DNA of 53,406 nucleotides from Deferrisomatales bacterium (GCA_029211085.1 JARGFW010000010.1:1-53406), one strand, 5' to 3'. Counted from the stretch's first letter, positions 8,777-17,245 are shown. Numbers and translations: made by a program. Notes: generated from the sequence alone by a model not told the origin.

Positions 8777-8820
8777 TCGGATGGCGGAAAAGCGCTTCAA
8801 TGACCACAATTCAAGCCATT

Positions 8821-8831
8821 ATATGACATAT
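8821..8831. promoter_or_regulatory. Palindrome upstream of the dctP promoter, possible operator
   Basis: ATATG-A-CATAT, a perfect 11-base palindrome lying about 45 bases upstream of the -35 box, in the AT-rich patch. Its position would suit an activator site. No regulator gene is adjacent, and a palindrome this short may be chance. Confidence 0.25.
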
Positions 8832-9157
8832 CGTTGTTTGATAACTTGCACCCTTGGGGAGTAGTCTGGAAATTACTAACCGGGTGACCAACTGGCGGGG
8901 GAATCCTCGCCCCGCGCGTTCCCTCGCTGCCATCCGATCTACACACGGCGGCACCACCGGAAACCAGTCCCCGGGGTCATCCTCCCCGAGATCCCTCCTG
9001 GCCCCGGTGTCGTTCCAGACGTGCCTGCCAGCCCCGAACCCTGGCAATCTCCGCCTGCCAACCCAGCCACGGCCAGTTCCCGCAGAACCCGCGGATGGTG
9101 CGGAGAGGCGCGGTGAGGGCCGTGCCCCGGCGACCAGGGGAGCCCCCCCGGGTCCGC

Positions 9158-9598
9158 CTAATCCAGTGATTCCCACAACCCGGCACGGCGGGCATCGGCG
9201 ATGCACAGGGCCACCCGCTCCAGCACCCGGCGGGCCTCCGGGCTGCGGTTGCCGGGCCGCCAACTGGCCAGGAAGCGCGCCCGACTCGAGGGCACCCCGA
9301 ACACCCGCTGAACCGCCAGGGACGCCGCTTCCGCACCACCGATCCGAGACTCTCCCCGCAACCACTCCAGGATCTCCACCATCGGCAGCCCGGCAGCGGC
9401 GTCCCGGCGCAGGCGGTCGGCCAGGTCCACCGGAACTTCCGGACCGCTGCAAGCCATCTGCTCCCGGTACCCCACCCGGCGCCCGTCCTCCGTGTCCGCG
9501 TCTCGCCAGGTTTGGGCGGTTGCCGGGGAGTTCCAGGGCGGCGGTTCCGGCACCCATTTCGCTGCGAACGCATCGAATCCCATAGGTGTCTCGGCCAT
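9158..9598 (-). CDS. Hypothetical protein, 146 aa
   Basis: Not recognised. A soluble, charged protein with no signal peptide or membrane segment. The start at 9598 (MAETPMGF) is supported by a strong GGAGGAGG ribosome site a few bases upstream; the frame extends further but without such a site. The C-terminal half looks alpha-helical (AEAASLAVQRVFG, RRVLERVALCIADARRAG). It is divergent from msrAB. The reading frame shows normal codon bias for this genome, so it is probably real, but no function is proposed. Confidence 0.6.
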   Translation of the reverse strand: MAETPMGFDAFAAKWVPEPPPWNSPATAQTWRDADTEDGRRVGYREQMACSGPEVPVDLADRLRRDAAAGLPMVEILEWLRGESRIGGAEAASLAVQRVFGVPSSRARFLASWRPGNRSPEARRVLERVALCIADARRAGLWESLD

Positions 9599-9748
9599 CG
9601 CCTCCTCCTCCGGTATGCGCGGACCCGCTGGCCACACACGTGAAGCAAATGTGATCGTTTCGTGAGGTCTGCGCGCCCCGGGGTGGCTATGTTGAGGGCA
9701 CGCAAACCCAAGGGCCCGACCGCGCGGCGGCGGGCGGGAGGTAACGCC

Positions 9749-10837
9749 ATGAATGCTACTCTGATGATCGCTCTGGTACTGTTTGCCGCAGCCGGGGGAG
9801 TCGCTGCCCACGCAGGAGAATCCCCCGCGACCCTGCAGAAGGCCACCTTCGCCGGCGGCTGCTTCTGGTGCACGGAGTCGGATTTCGAGAAGGTGCCCGG
9901 GGTGGCGGAGGCGGTATCCGGCTACGCCGGAGGCGATGAGGTCGACCCCACGTACCGGGAGGTCTCCTCGGGCACCACCGGCCATCTTGAAGTGGTGCAG
10001 GTGCTCTACGACCCAGTCGTGGTCACCTACCCGGAACTGCTCGAGGTGTTTTGGCGCCACGTGAACCCCACCGACGCAGGCGGCCAGTTCGTCGATCGCG
10101 GTCCCCAATATCGCACTGCCATCTTCACCCACAGTGAGGAGCAGCAGGCCCAGGCCGAGGCGTCCAAGGCCGCCCTGGACAGGTCGGGCCGCTTCAAGGA
10201 GCCGGTGGTCACCGAGATCCGTCCCCTGGCGGCGTTCTACCCCGCGGAGGAGTACCACCAGGACTACTACAAGACCAACCCGATCCGTTACAAGTACTAC
10301 CGCTGGAACTCCGGGCGCGATCAGTTCCTCAAGCAGACCTGGGGGGAGGAGCCCCAGGCCCAGGTGCCGCCGGCGGAGCGTAGCGGCGAGGCGTTCCGCA
10401 AGCCCGACGACACGGAGTTGCGCCGCCGGCTCACGCCGCTGCAATACCGGGTGACCCAGGAAGAAGGCACCGAGGCGCCTTTCGACAACGCCTACTGGGA
10501 CAACAAGGCGGCGGGCCTCTACGTGGACATCGTCTCCGGCGAACCCCTGTTCAGCTCCCTGGACAAATACACATCCGGCACCGGCTGGCCCAGTTTCACC
10601 CGGCCCCTGGAGGCCGGCAACATCGTCGAGCGGGAGGACAAGGGCCTGTTCATGCGCCGGGTGGAGGTGCGCAGTCGCCAGGGCGACTCCCACCTGGGCC
10701 ACGTGTTTCCCGACGGCCCGCAACCCACCGGCCTGCGCTACTGCATCAACTCGGCATCCCTGCGCTTCGTGGCAGCGGCGGAGCTGGAGGCCCAGGGCTA
10801 CGGACGCTACCGGCCCCTATTTGATGGCGGTCGATGA
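9749..10837 (+). CDS. msrAB: Secreted bifunctional methionine sulfoxide reductase A/B
   Basis: 362 aa. An N-terminal signal peptide (about residues 1-21) precedes an MsrA domain with the catalytic GCFWC motif at 37-41 and the EYHQDYY segment near 168. It is followed by an MsrB domain with SGTGWPSF near 276 and the catalytic Cys332 in RYCINSASL. The MsrB part lacks the two CxxC pairs that bind zinc in many MsrB proteins, so it is the zinc-free type. The fusion reduces both S- and R-epimers of methionine sulfoxide, here in the periplasm. The ATG at 9749 is chosen because it follows a GGGAGG site and opens with a signal peptide. Confidence 0.95.
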   Translation: MNATLMIALVLFAAAGGVAAHAGESPATLQKATFAGGCFWCTESDFEKVPGVAEAVSGYAGGDEVDPTYREVSSGTTGHLEVVQVLYDPVVVTYPELLEVFWRHVNPTDAGGQFVDRGPQYRTAIFTHSEEQQAQAEASKAALDRSGRFKEPVVTEIRPLAAFYPAEEYHQDYYKTNPIRYKYYRWNSGRDQFLKQTWGEEPQAQVPPAERSGEAFRKPDDTELRRRLTPLQYRVTQEEGTEAPFDNAYWDNKAAGLYVDIVSGEPLFSSLDKYTSGTGWPSFTRPLEAGNIVEREDKGLFMRRVEVRSRQGDSHLGHVFPDGPQPTGLRYCINSASLRFVAAAELEAQGYGRYRPLFDGGR

Positions 10838-10942
10838 CGGTTTCCGCTTTGCCGGCTCTTCCGGGGCCGGGGCTGGAGGGGACGAGAGGGCAGGGATCGG
10901 CGCACCCGAACCCGGCATGCTCCCATATAAAAAAATGCCGAA

Positions 10943-11173
10943 CTACTCCCAGTCGATGCGGGCCCCGCAGGCCGCGCAGCGGTAGGCCCGGGCGGCCCCA
11001 CCGGCGTTGCCGGTTTCTTCGAAATCCCGGCAGTGCTCCCCGCGGTGGGCCAGGCACTCCGGGCAAGGACCGTCGCCCAACTCCTCCACGGTGATGGTGA
11101 GCCCGCAGTGCCGGCAGCGCCAGCGGGGCCGCGCCCGGCCCAGCACCAGTTCTGGATGTCTGCACGGAGTCAC
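10943..11173 (-). CDS. Small zinc-ribbon protein
   Basis: 76 aa with three cysteine-pair motifs: CRHC near residue 20, CPEC near residue 37 and CAAC near residue 66, plus an early CRH. It probably folds as one or two zinc ribbons. The start is GTG at 11173, the only initiation codon giving the first motif, with a GGGGAG site about ten bases upstream. It sits 31 bases after the CMD-family gene on the same strand and is probably co-transcribed. Family not recognised. Confidence 0.65.
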   Translation of the reverse strand: MTPCRHPELVLGRARPRWRCRHCGLTITVEELGDGPCPECLAHRGEHCRDFEETGNAGGAARAYRCAACGARIDWE

Positions 11174-11204
11174 CCTGTCGCGGCTCCCCGTGGCTTTTCG
11201 CCGA

Positions 11205-11528
11205 TCACGATTCCGTTCGCTCCGCCAGCACCTCCTCGACCCACTCCGACGCCGCGATCATCGCTGGAAACCCGGCGGTGGGCAGGGCCAGCAGCGCGGC
11301 GTGGCGCAGTTCCTCGGCGCTGATGCCCTCCTCCAGGCCGCGGCGGGCGTGGGACTTGATCCCGCCCTGACTCTGCTGTCCCACGGCGATTCCCAGTCGC
11401 ACCAGGCGCCGCTCGCGCTCGCTCAGGGGCCCCTGGCGGTTGATGGTGAGGGAGAGTTCCATGTGGGCCTTCTCCACCTCCGGGTAGCGCTGCAGGAAAC
11501 GTCGAAACGGTTTGGGCAGATCGCTCAT
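11205..11528 (-). CDS. Carboxymuconolactone decarboxylase-like (CMD/AhpD fold) protein
   Basis: 107 aa, the usual size for a small CMD-family protein. The core SERERRLVRLGIAVGQQSQGGIKSHARRGLEEGISAEELRHAALL follows the helix pattern of the family, including the conserved His and the Gly-[IA]-[ST]-xEEL turn. The redox CxxC present in AhpD-like members is absent (it reads QSQG), so a peroxidase-reducing role is unlikely. A near-ideal GGAGGTGA ribosome site precedes the ATG. It is probably co-transcribed with the zinc-ribbon gene downstream. Confidence 0.8.
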   Translation of the reverse strand: MSDLPKPFRRFLQRYPEVEKAHMELSLTINRQGPLSERERRLVRLGIAVGQQSQGGIKSHARRGLEEGISAEELRHAALLALPTAGFPAMIAASEWVEEVLAERTES

Positions 11529-11781
11529 GGGTCACCTCCGTCAGTTGTCGAACGGTTCCGGGACGCCCCCAGGGTAGCGGATCCGGCCCGCCGGGCAACC
11601 GTTGCGGCTGGTTCACCCCAGAGGTCACGCCGTTCCGCGCTCAAGAATGATTCCCAAATAGGCGAAAAGGGGTTGACGCGGACCGTGTTTTTGCTGGAGC
11701 GACGGCCCGGAAGCGTGTATGTACACACCCTTCGCGGTGCGGGAACCTCAGCGCCGCGACCCGATTCTGCACGAGGCTCCC

Positions 11782-12330
11782 GTGACGTTGACCCGCAGAG
11801 ACGCCCTACAGAAGATCCTTTGGGGGGCCGCCGCCGCACCCCTGGTGGGGAGCTGGCCCGGTATCGCCGCCGCTTCCCGGCTGCCGACGACCGGTAATCT
11901 ATCGTTCCACAATCTCCACACCGACGAGTCGGTGGCGGTGCGCTACCGCACCGGGGACGGCGCATGGCTGCCCGACGGCCTGGACCGCCTGAACCACCTG
12001 TTCCGGTGCCACTTCACCGACGAGGTGCACCCCATCGCGCCGGAGCTCTACCAGTTGCTGGATGCGGTGCGCCGCCGCCTGGGGGCCGTCGACCGGCCGT
12101 TCCAGTTGATCTCCGGGTACCGGTCCCCTGCCTACAACGCGCTGCTGCGGCGGAAGAGCGGCAACGTGGCCAAACGCAGTTACCACCTGCGGGGCATGGC
12201 CGCCGACGTGCGCCTGGACGGGGTGGCGGTGGCTGACCTCCGCCGCGCCGCCCGGGAGATCTCCACCGGCGGCGTGGGCCGCTACACCGAGTTCGTCCAC
12301 CTGGATGTGGGACCCCGGCGCAGTTGGTAG
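11782..12330 (+). CDS. DUF882/YcbK-like M15-fold murein peptidase, Tat-type signal
   Basis: 182 aa from a GTG start. N-terminus VTLTRRDALQKILWGAAAA has a twin-arginine pair before a hydrophobic stretch, suggesting Tat export. The catalytic domain carries the M15-type zinc motif region SYHLRGMAADVR and the later EFVHLDVG, matching DUF882/YcbK (MepK-like) murein endopeptidases. GTG at 11782 gives a normal short n-region; an in-frame ATG at 11719 would add 21 residues ahead of the twin arginine and cannot be excluded. It converges with the L,D-transpeptidase gene, and the two are functionally related because both act on peptidoglycan cross-links. Confidence 0.85.
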   Translation: MTLTRRDALQKILWGAAAAPLVGSWPGIAAASRLPTTGNLSFHNLHTDESVAVRYRTGDGAWLPDGLDRLNHLFRCHFTDEVHPIAPELYQLLDAVRRRLGAVDRPFQLISGYRSPAYNALLRRKSGNVAKRSYHLRGMAADVRLDGVAVADLRRAAREISTGGVGRYTEFVHLDVGPRRSW

Positions 12331-12338
12331 GGGCCTGG

Positions 12339-12395
12339 CCCCCGCGATCACCCCCAGCCTGTGGGCGGGGCCCGCCCCGCCATCGATCGCGGGGG
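12339..12395. terminator. Nested bidirectional terminator-like hairpin
   Basis: Perfect 11-bp outer arms, CCCCCGCGATC (12339-12349) and GATCGCGGGGG (12385-12395), enclose an inner GC hairpin formed by GGGCGGG (12363-12369) and CCCGCCC (12371-12377). It lies between two convergent genes, where a shared terminator is expected. No clear T-run on either side. Confidence 0.5.
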
Positions 12396-12431
12396 TTCCT
12401 TCCCCAGGGAGAACCGGCAGGTAGCGGGCGC

Positions 12432-14138
12432 TCAGTCCGGTGCAGCCCTTTGCTCTTCCCGATCTCCCGGCACCTCGGGCGGTTCTTCCGGAGCCCCCTG
12501 CAGGGCCCGCCACAGCACGTCGTCCCGTTGGTAGATGTCCTCGCGGAACTGTACCGCGCCGGCCTCGTCCACCCACGCCGTCAGGTACAGCAGATGTACG
12601 GGCACCGGGCGGGTCAGGGGGACCACCTGCCGCTCCCCGCCCGCAATCGCGGCTTCGACCCGTTCCCGGTCCCAACCCGGGGTCTCCTCCAGCGCGAACC
12701 CCGCCAGATCCAAGGGGCGTTCCACGCGGATGCAGCCGTGGCTCAGTGCCCGCTGGCTGCGGCGGAACAGGTGGCGGTCCGGCGTGTCGTGCAGGTACAC
12801 GTTGAAGCGGTTGGGGAACATGAACTTGATGCGCCCCAGCGCGTTCCAGGGGCCCGGCAGCTGACGGATGCGCCCCGGCAGGGCGTCGGCGCGCACCTGC
12901 CGCCAGTCCACCTCCCGGGGGTCCAACTGCCGGCTGGAAGCCTCCCAGCCCGACAGCAGTTCGTAATGGTGGGTCGATAGGTACTCCGGATCCCGCTGCA
13001 GCTTCGGCAGCAGTTCCTCCGCCGCGATGCTGGCCGGCACGTTCCAGTACGGGTTGATCTCCAGGTACGTCATCCGCTCGCTGAACACCGGAGTGCGGCG
13101 GTACTGCTCCCCCACGATCACCCGCATGCGCAGCACCCGCTCCCCTGCAGCGAACGCTTCCAGGGCATAGTCCGCCGCGTTGACCAGCAGGTACCGCTGG
13201 CCCCAGCTGCGTGGCAGCCAGCGCCAGCGCTCCAGGTTCAGCAACAGCTGGCGGCAGCGCTCCGCCGCCGGCACATTCAGCGCGCGACGCATCGCTGGTC
13301 CCACGATGCCATCGGCCGCCAGGCCGTGGCGCGCCTGGAACCGGCGCACCGCCTCTTCTACGGTGACGTCGAAACTTCCCTCTGCAAGGTCTGCGGCGGG
13401 GTCCAGGTCGCCCCCGGCCGCGAGCCGCCGGCGCAGCTCGGGAAGATGTTGGTCGTGCATGCCCCGCTGTAGGTCCCGCCCGTATGAGTAGGGTTGCCAG
13501 GTGTCCTTGGCGAGGGCCTCGGCCGCAGCCACGCTGCGGGCGTACTCGCCCCGGCCGGGGGCCAGGCGGCGTACGGCGAGCTGCGGGTCGCCGTGTTCTT
13601 CCAGCTCCCGCAGCGCCCCCAGCAGGTCCGCCTTGCGGGTCGTCGACAACCACTGGGGGTAGAGCTGCTCCGGATCCACCCTTCCCGCTACCAGATGGGA
13701 CCCGAAGGTGAGGAACGCGTCGGTGAGCACCACATCCTGCGCCGCCAGGTCGCGGGGTTCCGGCACCAACCCCTTGTCCAGGGCGTCCCGAAACCGCGCC
13801 TCAGCGGCGGCGAGGCAGCCCAGGTGGTAGTCGGCCGGGGTCAGGCCGTGGCGGTCGGCCGTGCGCAGCAGCTCCACGGTGCCGTGGAACAGGGGTAGGG
13901 GGCCCGCGGCGGTGACCCACAGGGGGGCGAACTCCCTTGCGCGGTAGTGTCGCAACAGATCGTCACTGGCGTGGATGCGCTCGCACGCCACCCGCAGGCC
14001 CTGGCCGTGGTCTCCCTCCTCCAGCAGGACCCGCACCTCGGACGCCACGGGAGACCCACCCTGGCACGGCTCGGAAGCACCCCAGGCACCCAGCAGGAAC
14101 AGGAGAAGGACAAGGCCCCGTCGGGTGTTGGTGGACAT
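12432..14138 (-). CDS. L,D-transpeptidase, YcbB/LdtD type
   Basis: 568 aa. Signal peptide (MSTNTRRGLVLLLFLLGAWG), an N-terminal scaffold domain with LLRHYRAREFAPLWV near 61-75, a peptidoglycan-binding type 1 domain near 255-290 (VEEAVRRFQARHGLAADGIVG) and a YkuD catalytic domain with SHGCIRV placing the nucleophile at Cys469. It makes 3-3 cross-links in periplasmic peptidoglycan and may attach lipoproteins. The ATG at 14138 follows a GAAGG site and gives the signal peptide; the frame continues 52 codons upstream without one. Length and domain order are typical of YcbB. Confidence 0.93.
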   Translation of the reverse strand: MSTNTRRGLVLLLFLLGAWGASEPCQGGSPVASEVRVLLEEGDHGQGLRVACERIHASDDLLRHYRAREFAPLWVTAAGPLPLFHGTVELLRTADRHGLTPADYHLGCLAAAEARFRDALDKGLVPEPRDLAAQDVVLTDAFLTFGSHLVAGRVDPEQLYPQWLSTTRKADLLGALRELEEHGDPQLAVRRLAPGRGEYARSVAAAEALAKDTWQPYSYGRDLQRGMHDQHLPELRRRLAAGGDLDPAADLAEGSFDVTVEEAVRRFQARHGLAADGIVGPAMRRALNVPAAERCRQLLLNLERWRWLPRSWGQRYLLVNAADYALEAFAAGERVLRMRVIVGEQYRRTPVFSERMTYLEINPYWNVPASIAAEELLPKLQRDPEYLSTHHYELLSGWEASSRQLDPREVDWRQVRADALPGRIRQLPGPWNALGRIKFMFPNRFNVYLHDTPDRHLFRRSQRALSHGCIRVERPLDLAGFALEETPGWDRERVEAAIAGGERQVVPLTRPVPVHLLYLTAWVDEAGAVQFREDIYQRDDVLWRALQGAPEEPPEVPGDREEQRAAPD

Positions 14139-14261
14139 GGCTGAGCCTTCGGGGGCGAGGGCGCACAGGGTGTCGGAGTCGTGCGTGCGTCGGAGTATAG
14201 CAGCTCCCTTCGTCAGGAGTGCGAGATCCCGCAGGTTCCCCAGCCCGCGCATCCACCGACA

Positions 14262-14275
14262 TTGACCTGGGTCAA
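14262..14275 (+). promoter_or_regulatory. FNR/Anr-like box centred at -41.5
   Basis: TTGACCTGGGTCAA is a perfect 14-base palindrome matching the FNR/Anr/Dnr consensus TTGAY-N4-RTCAA. Its centre is 32 bases upstream of the centre of a TATGCT -10-like hexamer (14298-14303). With a start point near 14310, the box is centred at -41.5, the standard class II activator position. The gene served would be the small cysteine-rich protein at 14342. Confidence 0.6.
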
Positions 14276-14341
14276 CCCTCGGCCGCGGCATCACTGGTAT
14301 GCTGCGCTGGTATCGTTGACACCAAGACGAGGAGCACAGGG

Positions 14342-14626
14342 ATGGGAGGTTGTTCGAACTGCGGCAACGGGGGCGGCCCGTTCACCGAAGGCAGGGATCT
14401 GGTGGAGTTCGTCGCCCAGGCCCACGGCGGCCAGCTGCGGGGGCAGTCGATCCCCGGGGGCGGCCTGGCCACAGCCTGCCAGGGGTGCGGCACCCCGTTC
14501 ACCCTGGCCACCTTCGTCGGAGCGTGCCCCCGGTGTGGCGGTGTCCACGCCGTGTCGCCGCCGCGCTGCTCGGATCCGGAGAACATCCAGTACGCGGGGC
14601 AGGACTACCAGCTTCCGGCCGGGTGA
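14342..14626 (+). CDS. Small cysteine-rich zinc-ribbon protein, possibly anaerobically induced
   Basis: 94 aa starting MGGCSNCGNGGG. Cysteine pairs CSNC near residue 4, CQGC near 46 and CPRC near 62 suggest metal-binding ribbons. No signal peptide or membrane helix. Start chosen at ATG 14342, which directly yields the cysteine motif; upstream in-frame codons precede the promoter-like elements. The FNR-type box and -10 hexamer upstream indicate expression under low oxygen. Function is not known to me. Confidence 0.75.
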   Translation: MGGCSNCGNGGGPFTEGRDLVEFVAQAHGGQLRGQSIPGGGLATACQGCGTPFTLATFVGACPRCGGVHAVSPPRCSDPENIQYAGQDYQLPAG

Positions 14627-14724
14627 CCCGGGGCCCACGATCATCCAGAAGCCGCGGGGGGAGCGCGTCCCGAGGTGTGTGTCGGCCCTCCAGGCGAGCA
14701 CGGCGGGAAGTCCGTCGATCCTGC

Positions 14725-14994
14725 CTACATACCGCGGATTTCGTTCAGGTAGTTGACGATGACCTCCACCTCGGCGTCCGAAAGGTGGTCTGCCCGCTTG
14801 CCTTGCATACGCTTCACAGTGCCCTCCCAGCCGGCGCGGTCCTTGTTCTTGCTCAGGGCGCGGCTGGCCGGGTGGCAGGCGGAACACTTGGTTTCGAACA
14901 GCGCTTTCGCCGCCGCATCCCCTTCGGACGCTGCGGCACCGCTCGCGACGAGGCCCAGCAGGGCCAGGGATCCCAGCACAGTACGCACCTTCAT
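14725..14994 (-). CDS. Small periplasmic monoheme cytochrome c
   Basis: 89 aa. Signal peptide to about residue 22 (MKVRTVLGSLALLGLVASGAAA), then a class I type cytochrome with one heme site, CSACH, near residues 37-41 and a C-terminal helix NYLNEIRGM. The likely axial Met is in KRMQGKRADHLSDAE. It would shuttle electrons in the periplasm. It is divergent from the OmpA-like lipoprotein. Confidence 0.93.
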   Translation of the reverse strand: MKVRTVLGSLALLGLVASGAAASEGDAAAKALFETKCSACHPASRALSKNKDRAGWEGTVKRMQGKRADHLSDAEVEVIVNYLNEIRGM

Positions 14995-15204
14995 TCGATA
15001 CCTCCCGTTTCGCGTTGTCGGATTCGCGCCACCGCGGCGCGTGTGCGCAATGATACACCGGCCCGGGAGATGCGCCAGGCGCTTCGCGGCTATTTCTGTG
15101 CCGTGGGGGTTGGGCTCCGGTTGGCTGCGTATGCAGAAACGCCCGTCTGCAGATCGAACCCCGCGGTACGCCTCCCCGGGCTCCTCGATCTCCTGTCCCT
15201 GTCC

Positions 15205-15232
15205 TTGCTGCGGACCCGGCCGGGGCTATACT
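15205..15232 (+). promoter_or_regulatory. Weak sigma70-like promoter for the OmpA-like lipoprotein
   Basis: TATACT (15227-15232) is a good -10 about 44 bases before the ATG. TTGCTG (15205-15210), 16 bases upstream, is a poor -35 with three of six matches. Confidence 0.35.
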
Positions 15233-15275
15233 CCTCCTCAACATCGGCCAGCCCGCGCCCACAAAGGAGTCACCC

Positions 15276-16124
15276 ATGAAGAAGACTCTCGCCTGCCTCA
15301 GTCTTGCCGCCCTCGTCGCCGGCTGCGGCGTATCCAAGGAGATCGTCGCCCAGAAAGATGCCGCCTACAGCACTTGCCAGGGAGAACTGGCCACCTGCCA
15401 GACCGACCGCGACGACAACCGGGCCAAGGCGGAGCAGCTTGCTGCCCAGCTCGCCGGCATGCGCCGCCGGGCCGAAGGTGCCGAGAAGGAGGCGGCTACC
15501 CAGGGTCAGCAGGCCCTCACCTGTGAACGGGACCTCGACACCTGCAGGTCGGCCCGGACCAAGGCCGAGGCGGAGTTGCACAGCGCCCGCGGCGAGCTGG
15601 CCACCTGCCAGGGCGCCGCAGCCCGCGCCCAGGAAGAAGCCGAAAAAGCCAAGCGGGAAGCCGCGTCCCTGCAGCAACAGGGCGACTCCCTGCGCTCCAA
15701 GTTGCAGAGGGAGATCGACAACAAGTCCGTGGAGATCGAGAACCTCAAGGGGAAACTCTCGGTGCGGGTGCTCGACGAGATCCTGTTCGCCTCCGGGAGC
15801 GCCCGGGTCCTGGCCCAGGGCCAGGAGGTGCTGACCAAGGTGGCCTCGGTACTCGCCGGCAGTACCGAGATGATCCGGGTGGAAGGACACACCGACGACG
15901 TGCCGATCGGCGCCGCACTCCAGGCTAAGTACGCGTCCAACTGGGAGCTGTCGGCGGCCCGGGCGTCCAGCGTCGTGCGGCACTTCGAAAGCGTCGCCGG
16001 GATCGATCCGGTCCGCCTGGAGGCGGTGGGGCGCGCCATGTACAGCCCCGTGGCTTCCAACGACACCCCGGAAGGCCGCCAGAAGAATCGCCGGGTGGAA
16101 CTGGTGCTGGTGACGGCCCGCTGA
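15276..16124 (+). CDS. OmpA/MotB-domain lipoprotein with coiled coil
   Basis: 282 aa. Lipoprotein signal with lipobox LVAGC near residues 13-17. It then has a long, strongly charged coiled coil (about 20-165) containing repeated ELATCQ units and regularly spaced cysteines (YSTCQGELATCQ, LTCERDLDTCR, ELATCQG). A C-terminal OmpA-like peptidoglycan-binding domain follows (about 165-282), with VEGHTDDVPIG, NWELSAARASSVV and NRRVELVL. It probably anchors the outer membrane to murein. The extra cysteines in the coiled coil could form disulfides between chains. Confidence 0.9.
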   Translation: MKKTLACLSLAALVAGCGVSKEIVAQKDAAYSTCQGELATCQTDRDDNRAKAEQLAAQLAGMRRRAEGAEKEAATQGQQALTCERDLDTCRSARTKAEAELHSARGELATCQGAAARAQEEAEKAKREAASLQQQGDSLRSKLQREIDNKSVEIENLKGKLSVRVLDEILFASGSARVLAQGQEVLTKVASVLAGSTEMIRVEGHTDDVPIGAALQAKYASNWELSAARASSVVRHFESVAGIDPVRLEAVGRAMYSPVASNDTPEGRQKNRRVELVLVTAR

Positions 16125-16130
16125 GCCTCG

Positions 16131-16955
16131 TTACTTCCAGGTGATGGAGGGCTCCTGACGTTCCGGCAGGCGGTGGTAGGCAAACTTCGGGTAGCCGACC
16201 ATCATCGGGTAGTGGGCGGTATGCCCCGTGGGCAGGCCCACCGCCTCGCGGGCCCCGGCCGCGTTGAGCAGGGCCGCCTGCAGCAGGCCCGCCCAGCAGG
16301 TACCGAGGCTCAGGGGGAGGGCGGCCAGCTCCAGCGTTGTCAAGGCGATGGTGCAGTCCACCAGGCCGTTGGAAGCTTCTTTGGGAGCGGAAGCCACCAC
16401 CAGGATCGGGGCGTTGCGCAGGATGGGGTCGGTGCCGCCGTCCCAGGCGGTCACCAGGGGGCGAAACATGCTGGCGGCGGCGGCGGTGGCAGGCTGGGCG
16501 GCGACCACCCCGCGCATCCAGTCGATGGTCAACTCCGAGAGTTGGGTCAGCTTCTCCCGGCCGCTCACCACCGTCCAGTGGACGGTCTGGGAGTTGCTGG
16601 CCGTGGGGGCGTAGCGGGCCGTCTCGATCAGCTTCTGCAGGGTGGGGCGCTCCACCTCCCGCTCCCCGTACACACGGATGGAGCGACGGGAGCGCAGAAA
16701 CTGCACCACCGGCTCCCAGCCGAGCCCTGGGGTGTCGTCGATTACGGGGCAGGCCTCTCGCGGAAACTCGGCGACGCTCACCGCACCGTGGGGGCACACG
16801 GCCACACAGTGGCCGCAGTGCATGCAGAACCTCTCGCGTTCGGTGGCGACGAGCGGAAACCCGCCCTGCTCCATCGCGATGATGCGCCGCGGACACTCCG
16901 CCACGCAGATCCCGTCCTGCCGGCAACTGGCCTCGTCTACCGTCAACCATCCCAT
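16131..16955 (-). CDS. Ferredoxin-domain nitroreductase family protein
   Basis: 274 aa fusion. The N-terminal 2x[4Fe-4S] ferredoxin domain has its cysteine motifs at about residues 10-60 (CRQDGICVAECP and CMHCGHCVAVCP). It is followed by an FMN nitroreductase domain beginning FLRSRRSIRVYGEREVE, with TARYAPTASNSQTVHW in the FMN region and PMMVGYPKFAYHRLP near the C-terminus. ATG at 16955 has a GGAG site directly upstream and begins at the ferredoxin domain. Such fusions use reduced ferredoxin rather than NAD(P)H and are typical of anaerobes; the substrate is unknown. Confidence 0.92.
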   Translation of the reverse strand: MGWLTVDEASCRQDGICVAECPRRIIAMEQGGFPLVATERERFCMHCGHCVAVCPHGAVSVAEFPREACPVIDDTPGLGWEPVVQFLRSRRSIRVYGEREVERPTLQKLIETARYAPTASNSQTVHWTVVSGREKLTQLSELTIDWMRGVVAAQPATAAAASMFRPLVTAWDGGTDPILRNAPILVVASAPKEASNGLVDCTIALTTLELAALPLSLGTCWAGLLQAALLNAAGAREAVGLPTGHTAHYPMMVGYPKFAYHRLPERQEPSITWK

Positions 16956-17076
16956 CTCCGGTCTCCTCTCTCCGACTGTGCATGAATCTGCTGGCGGCCG
17001 GACCCGATTCACGGGCGCACCGCCTCAAACGGATGCGTACTGTGGTAGCGAAGCGACGCAAACCGAACCCGGGATC

Positions 17077-17188
17077 CTTTTCTCACAGAGCGCACGGAGG
17101 ACACGGAGAAGTTCCAACAACAACAACAGCGCTTTTCTCTGTGATCTCCGTGTGCTCAAGCGAGCGTAGCGCGCGGGTGAGAGAAAAG
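17077..17188. repeat. Intergenic palindromic element of about 110 bases
   Basis: Several nested inverted repeats share one centre. CTTTTCTCAC (17077-17086) matches GTGAGAGAAAAG (17177-17188) with two extra bases. CACAGAG (17084-17090) matches CTCTGTG (17137-17143). ACACGGAGA (17101-17109) matches TCTCCGTGT (17145-17153). The middle contains CAACAACAACAACAG. Its base composition differs from the surroundings. The layout resembles a small non-autonomous or REP-type intergenic repeat. No second copy is present in this window. Confidence 0.5.
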
Positions 17189-17245
17189 CCTGCCCGGTCA
17201 CTTGGGCGGCTGGTCCTGTACCAGCCCCCGGTCCGGTCCCGGCAA

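Larger units (their letters stand above)
8349..9157. other. 809-base gap: dctP leader and promoter, rest featureless
   Basis: Holds the dctP ribosome site, a leader of about 390 bases without a convincing ORF, the promoter at 8748-8776, and a conspicuously AT-rich patch at roughly 8740-8870 in an otherwise GC-rich window. The ORFs across it on both strands have the biased composition of GC-rich shadow frames. Nothing recognisable was found at 8870-9157. Confidence 0.6.

Noticed and set aside
8811-9635. 274-residue minus-strand Gly/Arg-rich ORF
   Set aside because: Composition is that of a shadow frame. The 146-residue ORF in another minus frame has a good ribosome site and better codon use.
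10910-10950. A/T-run near 10928-10936 as a strong terminator between msrAB and the zinc-ribbon gene
   Set aside because: The flanking CGGCAT/ATGCCG stem is only six base pairs with a large loop, and the A/T-run lies inside the loop.
11899-13653. 584-residue minus-strand ORF across the DUF882 and L,D-transpeptidase genes
   Set aside because: Overlaps two well-supported genes, with Gly/Arg-rich low-complexity translation.
17115-17130. CAACAACAACAACAG as a possible CRISPR or coding repeat
   Set aside because: Too short and not spaced; it is part of the palindromic intergenic element, and no repeat-spacer array is present in the window.
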